Below, in pieces: positions 56,563 through 64,000 of a DNA stretch of 64,000 nt. Under the pieces are notes generated by a model. The model saw only the letters and a list, made by a program, of their open reading frames with translations, was not told the DNA's origin and did no database searches. How positions within the stretch are numbered: the stretch's first letter is position 1; every line of letters starts with the position of its first letter. This DNA is from Bullera alba (taxonomy: Eukaryota; Basidiomycota; Tremellomycetes; Tremellales; Bulleraceae): contig BCIX01000001.1 of the NCBI GenBank assembly GCA_001600095.1, positions 5,977,198 through 6,041,197 of the forward strand, in the 5' to 3' direction. The translations under genes and the position numbers were made by a program.

Positions 56563-58638
56563 ATGGCCGATGGAAGTGGATCTGCAAATCGATTCACCTT
56601 GACGGACTACGAATACGACCGGGACGCCAATGCTCGCGCTGGATCTAGCAGTGGGAGGTTGACGCAGGAGGAGGGCTTGGAGAACAGAGACATGGCCAAC
56701 GCTACAGCGTCCAGCAGTCGTGGTACCGCAGGAGGCCGGGCGCTTCCAGCTGGATCTGGCAGCTATGAGAATGAGGATGGAGACACTCTTGCGAAGGGCA
56801 AATCGACAAGCTCGAATGGGTCGACAGGTCAACGCTCGGACAAAGGTCGATTAAGACTGCATCAACCGACAGAAAGGCCAGTCTATCCTCCAAAGCCAAA
56901 CACCATCACGTCCGCCCAATTGGTAACCTCGCCCGCGGAGTCCATGTCGGCAATGTCATACATTTCCTCAGGATCAGACGTTCTGCACGCATATCCCCGA
57001 AGTGCCTCGACGAGAAGTCAACTCAGTCAAGCGGGACCGACCTCCCCGTCGACTAGTGCCATCAGACCATTACCTCCCCTACCGCGGTCCTTCTCTTCTT
57101 CAACGTCAATCACTTCACCTCTATCTCCCACCGCAGCGCAATCTTCACCTCAGACGCCTTCACGCTCGGAGCCCATGTCCCCGCCTCTGGCTGAGTTCTA
57201 CGATACCCTCCCTCCTCGCGTGGCAGATCACCGCCCAGTCTCAGACGCCTGGAGCTCACAGGACGTCGAGGTGAAGGAGAAAGGGCAATACCCAGAGGAC
57301 TACTTCTCATCCCGACCTGCACTTGTAACTCGACCTTCTGGCACCGACAAGGTATTGACGGTATGGCAGAAATTCTTCCCTGCTTCATGGCCTTGTCGTT
57401 TACTCCTCCTCACGGTCATTTTGGAAACTCTTATCGACATTACGATCGAAGGCAACATCCTTTGGCGGTTCAACGCAGAGGTCGACTCTGGCAGTGCATC
57501 TTACCTCCGAGTGGAGAACAGTCGTCGATTACCGGTCTATCTCGTCATCTATGGTCTTGCGCATTTATGGCAATTGGTCCTAACGTTCGTCGCGGTCAGG
57601 TCGAGGAATACCGTTCAAGTCGTTGCTGTGACGGCGTTCAACTTTGCGTTCTTGGGATACGCTGTCATTCAGATATACGAACTTCGACAACTGCTCAATG
57701 GCGATCTCGAAGGTGGTTTGACTTCGGGTGTCAACGAAAACGACCCGACACTTTTAACCTTGCCGCTCAACGTGTTGACCGCGGTCGTCATCGGCGTAGT
57801 GGCAGGAGGGTGTGTGGCTTTGGTCATTCTGTCGTATTTCATCAGAAAGGAGTTCGGGTGAGTGCCAATCTATCCAACGCTTCGCGACTTGGCCTGATGA
57901 TATTCGATAGATGGCAGCGGTATCGATTTCTGGGTGCAGACCTTCAGATCAGGAAACTATACCTCCGGTTTCAGGTGTACGAGTGTATCTGCTATTTCAG
58001 CGCTTTCTTCTGTGCGGGCTTTGGCATTCAATTCATCTGGCTCGGTGAGTCGCAGTCACCGATCTGCGCGACATCAACTGACCTCGCCTATGCAGTGCTA
58101 CAGAAGACGGATGTCGAGTATATCATCACTTGGATAGCGTTCCCGCTACTTATTCTACTCCTGGTCATGGGACGTTTCGCCGCGAAGTACGAGAACAAGC
58201 CGAGCATGGTGAGTTTTTCTCAAGCTGACGCCTACACGCACACAACTGAAGGCCCCACAGGCGATCTTCATGCTGGGTCTGGTCGCCGGCTGCGCGTACT
58301 TTATCTTCAAGCTAGTCCGGATCTGGCAACAAGAAACCACTACCTACTACACCTTGACGAAATCGCTCACAGTTTTTGACGCCCTCAGCATCGCCTCTTT
58401 GAGCTCATGCTTCGTTTATGGCGTGCTGGTATGGAAGGATTTCGGAAAAGGTCTCAAAGAAGCTGGTAAGTGACAAAATGATTCGTGCTCGGCTGTATCT
58501 AACACCTGTGTAGTGCTTGAACAACACAAGGCGTCATCGTTGCACTCTGTAACAGGTCTATGGGGCACGAAGAGTAAAGATGTCGAGTCACCGCAGGTCG
58601 AGCTCGACATGGCCAAGAGGAGGATCAGTATCGACTAG
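56563..58638 (+). CDS. UPF0658-like Golgi membrane protein
   Basis: Exons 56563-57857, 57911-58044, 58096-58208, 58261-58465 and 58514-58638 give 623 residues. About 270 residues of Ser/Pro-rich cytosolic tail (YPPKPNTITSAQL, RPLPPLPRSFSSS) precede a polytopic domain with seven or so helices: RLLLLTVILETLIDITIEGN, LPVYLVIYGLAHLWQLVLTF, LNVLTAVVIGVVAGGCVALV, then WQRYRFLGADLQIRKLYLRF and CYFSAFFCAGFGIQFIWLVL. The W-x-x-Y-x-FLGAD-x-x-I-x-K-x-Y signature is typical of the UPF0658 family annotated at the Golgi in fission yeast, whose function is not known. The C-terminal tail has SKDVESPQVELDMAKRR. Only family-level assignment is possible. Confidence 0.7.
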
Positions 58639-59081
58639 AGGGCCTAGCGGGCTAGGTGCCGGGGAGGATCAGAGGGAGTTTGACCATTTGTACATTTTGG
58701 GAATGTTGGCACTGTACCCTATGCGATATGCGGACTGTAAAGTATGACACCATGATTGCTAACACAAGCTGTTTTGGGCTTCACCCCATCGAGGCCCATG
58801 ACGTTCCTCTGTGCGACTTCGGGCTCGGCGATCCAGAATCGGAGCACTGATGACCATGCAAGCACGGAGTCTGTCACTCGCTCACGGAGTCTGGCAGGGG
58901 TGAGACTAACAAATAGTGAAAGGGCCTCCGGACGGTCAAGGGAATGTTGTCTGGGCGACATTGAAAGGATGTCCAGTACATGCTGTTTACGCTTGACTGA
59001 TCGATCGTGTACATAGCTATGATGGAGCTAGATGTACAGACGGGACATCGCTTGTCCCCCTGACCTCGCAGACTTAGTACC
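58639..59081. other. Intergenic, no gene seen
   Basis: 443 bases between the UPF0658-like gene and the GH43 gene, both on +. Should contain the GH43 promoter. No element recognised. Confidence 0.4.
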
Positions 59082-61024
59082 ATGATTGGAGTGCTATGTT
59101 TTGCGGTTCTCCTGCTGATGGGCTGTGTCCAAGCGACCACTTTCGTCAATGTGAGTCGTGCACCTGCGGGACTGAGCACTGCTGACTTCTTCCAGCCCAT
59201 CAGGTGCGTTGAGGACCATTACCTCATGGTACACACTGATGCTCACCTGGTCCACTCTACAGAGACTTCGGCCCGGATCCCTTCATAGGTGAGTGATCAC
59301 TAAATGTCAGCTACACTGTGCCATTCTGACCCTGCTATCAGTTTGGGATAATGTGACCTCGTCAGTACTCACCATTCTCTTACCCGTAGCTCAGCCCGCG
59401 TGCTTACTCTTGATAGGGCTTATTACTTCATGACCACCTCTGGCAACGACTTGAAGATCACCACAGCGCCTACTATTGCGTGAGCCATCTCCCAGGGTCT
59501 CACCGAGTCTCGAGCTGATATCTGCTGTTCGTAAAGCGGACTCAAGACCGCTACCCAACAGTAAGCGACTTTACTCGCTTGGTCGGCTGAAACTGACTTC
59601 TTTAGACAAGTGTTCACCAATTCGCGAATGCAGACTGAAGGCGAGGTCTGGGCACCGGGTGAGTCGGGACATGTCGCTGCAAGGTGTCAGTGCTGTACTG
59701 ATGAGTGCCAGAGCTGCACAAGTTGGATGGCTCTTGGTACATCTACTACAGTCTCAAGTCCCAGCCTTGGGTTATCAAGGGAGGGGCCAATGTCAGTGAT
59801 GCGATTGAACCCTTACAAAACGCCTGCTGAATCGCACCTTAGCCACTTGACCCGTACACGATTCCCATCAAGCTCGCGGAGACTTACGGGTATGTTTCCC
59901 AACGTAACCCCTAGAATGCGCTGATGTGCTGTCAGTATCGACGGAACGGTGCTCACCGTCAAGGGGGTGAACTACTTTGTATGGTCATGCCTTCTGGCTA
60001 CCCAGTGGAGGGCGGAGACGCAGAGTCTTTGTATTGCGAAACTGATCACGCCCACCCGATTCGATCCCGCATCGACGGCAGTCATCTCCATCCCGGACCA
60101 GACTTGGGAGCGAGTTGACCGACCGTTGAATGAGGCGCCCGCAGCTCTACAATGGGCAGGCCAGACCTAGTAAGTAGTCTGTTTGTGACGTCCTTCGGCG
60201 GAATTCGACTGACCATGCTTCAGCTTGACCTATTCGGCCAGTCCATGCTGGACAGCGGAATGTAAGTCTCGTACCAGGACCTCAGAAGGTTGATCATTGA
60301 CGTATCTCCGTGTGATCAGACAGTCTAGCTTTGGTTAGTACACATCCTGGACCGCAATAGGAGCCATGTTGACCTCGTTACAGCTCCACTTGACCGGTGA
60401 AGACCCACTCAAACCGGCATCTTGGACCAAGAAGACCAGTGGACCAGTGTTCACCTCCGCCAACGGATGGTACGGGACCGGTCACAACGGGTAAGCGACT
60501 CCCCGCTATCAGTCGCACACGGCTGATTGGGCTGTCGCCAGACTGTTTGTCAGTCCTGATGGAACAGAACTGTGGAACGTCTTCCACGCAGTCACCAATC
60601 CGAAAGGCTCGTGGTGAGTGATCGAGCTCTGGCCTGGCGACGTTGTAGCTTGGAGCTAGATGATGACGCTGACCATTCGATACTCAGTGGAAACGATCGA
60701 AAGACATTTGTCCAGAAAGTCAACACCGCGACTTTCCTCGAGTCGGGACCGGTCTTTGGGCAGATTGAAGTGTGAGGATCCGTCACACTCGGACAACAAG
60801 GTCGATATGCTGATGGGCTCCGTAGTCCCGGCGGCTCCGTAGCTGGCCCAAAGGGCGAAGGCTTGGTTTCACCTAGTGCATACAGTCTGCCTGTGGCGAC
60901 GGGATCAGCGGCGTCTACCATCCGGACCGTGGTGCCGAGAGCGCAGGTGACCAGAGGTTGTCCCGAGATCGGAGCCCCTGATTGTGTTCAGAAACGCTCG
61001 TTCGGACGGAATCGACCGGCCTAA
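59082..61024 (+). CDS. Secreted glycoside hydrolase family 43 (arabinofuranosidase/xylosidase type)
   Basis: Secreted plant-polysaccharide hydrolase. Sixteen exons sum to 1137 bases (378 residues): 59082-59150, 59196-59203, 59263-59288, 59342-59360, 59417-59479, 59537-59560, 59606-59658, 59712-59791, 59843-59889, 59936-60169, 60224-60261, 60320-60333, 60384-60490, 60542-60613, 60688-60771 and 60826-61024. Signal peptide MIGVLCFAVLLLMGCVQA. GH43 blocks in order: RDFGPDPFIVWDN (catalytic base Asp region), AYYFMTTSGNDLKI, EGEVWAPELHKLDGSWYIYY (WAPE motif), YLTYSASPCWTAEY, and NGWYGTGHNGLFVSPDGTE with the conserved His. A basic Ser/Gly C-terminal extension follows (QKRSFGRNRPA). Substrate preference cannot be read from sequence. 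Confidence 0.85.
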
Positions 61025-61149
61025 CGCGAAGTCGAAAGACCGTAGCATCCAGATCAATTGCAGTTTGTTGTCGTCGAGACGAGTTATACCCGATGTAGGC
61101 CAGGTTACATACATACCATACATGACATGAAACGAGATCTCCAGCTTGT

Positions 61150-62478
61150 CTACTTCGCCTTTCGCTTGATGCCGAGGAGTTTCTGCATTCCTTCCCGCTT
61201 CTTCTTGATCTGCTGTTGAGCCGCGGGTGTTGACGAACCATTCGTCGATGCAGTACCACTTGGCTCGAGAGTCTTGCCTTTCGCTGCTAGCAGACTCGCC
61301 ACAGATGGCTCGGCTGGACCTTGACCATTTCCTGGAGCCGGTCGTCGCTTGATAGTGACGCTAGGCAGCGATGGATCCTCCTCTGCATCCGACGGAGCGT
61401 CTTCGCCATCCACGGCTGCGCCCTCTTCTTCAGCTCCGTCCGCGGAGACTGCTTTCTCCTTGCCTTTTCCCTTATCCTTGGCCGACAAGCCAGACGCACC
61501 AGAAGGTCCTTTAGCCGGTACTTTGGAGAAAAATTGCGATACCAGCGCATCGTCCTCTGCCTGTTCTGCCTTCCTCCTCGCTTCCTCTGCTGCAGTCTCC
61601 CTCTCCGCGTGTAAGGACGCCAGTAGCGCTTCTGGGTCGGCATTGACGTTGTTCTGCTCCAGTCGGGCATTTCGTTGTCTAGAAATCACTGTCAGCTCCA
61701 GGGCATCTGAAACATACAGATAGCTGAGACCTACCTCAAATCGGCCAACTCATCCATCATCTCCATCTCTCGACGACTTTGCTCCTGACTCCTCTCCAGA
61801 TCCGCCATGGCATCCTTGTCCCTCTTCTCCTCTCTGATATTGCCATCGCTATCATAGTCGTCATCGGCGGCCGCGTCGGGGATGGCGCCCGCATTGCCAT
61901 TGGGATCGGTGTCGGTCCAATTCTCGAAATTCCTCGTGGCGCCATGCTCACAGACATAGTCTGCGTTCTTCGGGTCGGTCTTGAAAGTGATCTCGGAGCT
62001 GCACAGGGTGCATTTCTAAACACATCAATCGTCAGTTTTGTGCGACGTTTGCGTAAAAGTGGCGATAAACTCACAATGTAAAATCGGAAGATCTTGAGAC
62101 CGTAGTATTCCTCTCCCTGTGCGGTTTCCTTTCGAGCATTGAACTTTTTGCCCTTGTCTAAGCAAAAACTACAGTCAGTAACGTAACGACCAGTACTGGA
62201 CATGCAGCCTCAAAGCAGGTGAGGGTGTAGAGAAGAAGGGGGAATGAGCGGCGGAATTGAGACTTACAGATATACTCTCCACATCTATTACATCTCATGG
62301 AGAACGGGGCCATCAATCTGATCACGATCTGTGGGTCCTTGCCGATCTTTCTCCTCTTGATCTTGGACGGGTCGAAATCCGGCGGGAAGCTGAGTAGGTG
62401 GCAGAGTCAGCATGACGTCTGATTTTACTACGCGACTCTGGAGACTTACTATTTGTTCAATACCTTACGTTCGGACAT
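61150..62478 (-). CDS. YJU2: Splicing factor YJU2 (CWC16/CCDC94)
   Basis: Step-one spliceosome factor that promotes branching. Five exons, 62450-62478, 62268-62389, 62075-62157, 61735-62015 and 61150-61678, give 347 residues. The N-terminus is nearly invariant in the family: [40 protein letters not shown] and [20 protein letters not shown], whose CxxC pairs bind zinc, then [16 protein letters not shown] central coiled coil follows ([20 protein letters not shown]). The C-terminus is disordered, with [11 protein letters not shown] and a final [18 protein letters not shown]. It converges on GH43 (125-base gap). Confidence 0.94.
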
Positions 62479-63372
62479 ATTGCCGTGACTTGCTGGCTGA
62501 CAAGGTACTCAGTGGTTCCTGTCGGCGTCCACAGTTGACGAAGCGACAAGTATCGAGGCGGCCCACCGACAATGAGTAGTTCCAGGTGTCTTGCTCAGTG
62601 CTGTCGAAGTTGTCGCGTTGATCAGTTCGGTGGCAAACCAGACGGAAGCAAATTGCGGGACTTGGGTTCATGGCCCATGGCCCATGGCCGCCACTTCCAG
62701 ATCCTCCTCCTCCCACGCGTAGGTAGCTTCCTCCTCCCCTCTTGATTTTTTTGATACAGATTGCATCGACAAAGCGTACGAGTACTTTGATGTACGAGTA
62801 CGAGCTACTTTTCATTGCTTTATATAGTCTACTAATAGCACAAACAGATGTGGTCATTGGTCTTGGTCTTTGGTCTCGGTCTCATTCTTGTTCTCATTCC
62901 TGGTCTCCCAAATCCCAACCGTAAACTCTCGTCGTCTGGTCGTTTTGTCGTTCCCTAATCCAACTCTCCTCCAATCTGTCATCGCCTCCCCTCCTAAATT
63001 TGAGAACTAAAAACACGGAAAACCACTATGATGCCACTGCCGGCAAAGATGCCTTCGATTGCACAACTGGGAAGAAGTCTTGTCTCAGTTGAGCCAGAGG
63101 CGGAAGCGTCGCGAGAATGAAGTCGGGAATAAATGATGAGTGTATTGAAGACAATGTTTCCGACGTAGGAATCCGGGATTACTGCCGAGAGAACGATCCA
63201 TGGGGGGTATGATGCTGGGGTATATGTGATGTGGGTGGTTTGGAGGGCGTGAGTCGTTATTCGATTCCTGCAGTCTGCGCGAGTGGTGCCTTTGAGCGAA
63301 GTCAGAAGGGTGTCCATCATCACAAAAGTTTCTGCGACTTACCTGCATTTCTCTCATTCTCGACTGCGTTTC
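62479..63372. other. Intergenic, no gene seen
   Basis: 894 bases between the NOT1 3' end and the YJU2 start, so the YJU2 promoter and NOT1 3' UTR. It contains a short TGGCCCA repeat near 62671 and a GGTCTY-rich pyrimidine stretch at about 62850-62915. No coding structure was found on either strand. Confidence 0.45.
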
Positions 63373-64000
63373 CTATCGATGAGCTCCGCCGACAAAGCTT
63401 CGTTGGGCCTTGAGGAAGAACAGGTAGATCTCCTCCTCGGCCCGGACGAAACTCTGCTTCCAGAAGCCATACGACTCGTTCTCGAGCAATTCGACAAACG
63501 TAATGACCAGACCCCATGGGTGAGGTTTGGCCGTGATGACCCTCTCGAGCAACACTCGACTGATCCTCTCAGCGATCTGGTTGGGCTCCTCGGCTCGAGA
63601 TGCGGCGCCAAAGAGGAAGAGTACAAAGTGGATGTAGAAGAGCGTGTGTGCCGAGGGGAATCTCAGCTGGTCGGCAATCACAGACAGGAGGTAGTATTGA
63701 CCTAAGAGTCTGTCAGCTTGAAATCCCGAATTTTTTGCACCATTTGACTCACCCTCTGCGTCTAGTGCGAAAGCCAGACTGGCAAGAATCGCGACCTCAG
63801 GAGCTTTCGAGTCAAACTCTGCGATTCCAGCTTGGGTCGCTCGCCTGGAGATGGCAGTGGTCCCAAGGTAGTACACCGCTGCGTGGAGGAGGGTGTGATT
63901 CCAGGTGATGACCATGTTGCCGTCTGCGCCCATTGACTTGATAGCAATCCTGTTCTTCAACTCCCCGACAATAGCTGGTAGTGGGGGTGAGTTGGTCCTG
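63373..64000 (-). CDS. NOT1: CCR4-NOT complex scaffold NOT1, C-terminal part (partial)
   Basis: C-terminal end of the scaffold of the CCR4-NOT deadenylase complex; the N-terminal bulk lies beyond the right edge. Exons 63753-64000 (open at the edge) and 63373-63701 are joined by a 51-base intron (63702-63752) that contains no stop and keeps frame. Conserved NOT1 superfamily-homology blocks are LPAIVGELKNRI, NHTLLHAAVYYLGTTAI, QYYLLSVIADQLRFPSAHT, ISRVLLERVITAKPHPWGLV and FVELLENESYGFWKQSFVRA. The gene ends FLKAQRSFVGGAHR. The fit to the NOT1 C-terminal domain is strong, and nothing looks altered. Confidence 0.92.
   Translation of the reverse strand, partial: RTNSPPLPAIVGELKNRIAIKSMGADGNMVITWNHTLLHAAVYYLGTTAISRRATQAGIAEFDSKAPEVAILASLAFALDAEGESNGAKNSGFQADRLLGQYYLLSVIADQLRFPSAHTLFYIHFVLFLFGAASRAEEPNQIAERISRVLLERVITAKPHPWGLVITFVELLENESYGFWKQSFVRAEEEIYLFFLKAQRSFVGGAHR

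Noticed and set aside
57363..58379. 338-codon open frame on + in a second frame of the UPF0658-like gene
   Set aside because: The overlapping frame with membrane helices and matching splice sites is the real one; this frame crosses its introns and has Arg/His-rich chance composition.

Overview
The window looks like nuclear DNA of a basidiomycete fungus, most likely a Tremellomycete (Cryptococcus/Kwoniella-like). Genes are densely packed on both strands. They are split by many 42-80 base introns with GTGAGT-type donors and T/CAG acceptors, and the housekeeping products (squalene synthase, tuberin, APC8, IWS1, TFIIE-alpha, YJU2, NOT1) are eukaryotic and fungal. There is no bacterial-type operon, CRISPR array or convincing transposon. 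Exon models were built by hand from splice signals; where an exact length is given, the exon lengths add up to a multiple of three.

Layout: 1-1409 PRP4-like kinase N-terminus (-, runs off the left edge); 1765-3670 ERG9 (+); 3844-4697 PITH protein (-); 5024-11495 TSC2/tuberin (-); 12691-14526 PHO89-type phosphate transporter (-); 14.5-16.3 kb gene-free stretch with a 10-bp tandem repeat; 16258-17826 REX4 (+); 17919-20104 APC8/CDC23 (-); 20416-22065 IWS1 (+); 22523-23535 Nudix ADP-ribose pyrophosphatase (+). From 23.8 to 28.6 kb is an accessory block: four tandem genes for small disordered proteins sharing a short KAxx[VIL]LG motif, two of them inside a ~1.48 kb segmental duplication, one preceded by a tandem array of perfect palindromes. 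Then CMC1 (-), a NUFIP/CCCH protein (+), a secreted proline-rich protein (+), SCYL2-like pseudokinase (+), an ACOT9-like thioesterase (-) abutting a cysteine-rich membrane protein (-), a Golgi-type PC-esterase-like protein (+) and a COX18/OXA insertase (+).

A second accessory block, 45.0-47.4 kb, holds two tandem paralogs of an unrecognised family, each with a different lesion. It is followed by a GFA-domain protein (-), TFIIE-alpha (+), an RS-rich protein (-), 3-hydroxyisobutyrate dehydrogenase (+), a 61-residue ATP synthase subunit J (-), a UPF0658-like Golgi membrane protein (+), a 16-exon GH43 glycoside hydrolase (+), YJU2 (-) and the NOT1 C-terminus (-, runs off the right edge).

Most genes are unrelated housekeeping functions in ordinary eukaryotic order: splicing (PRP4, YJU2, the RS protein), transcription (IWS1, TFIIE, NOT1) and mitochondria (CMC1, COX18, ATP18, HIBADH, ACOT9). 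The novelty lies in the two tandemly duplicated orphan families and the palindromic repeat, for which the sequence gives structure but not function.
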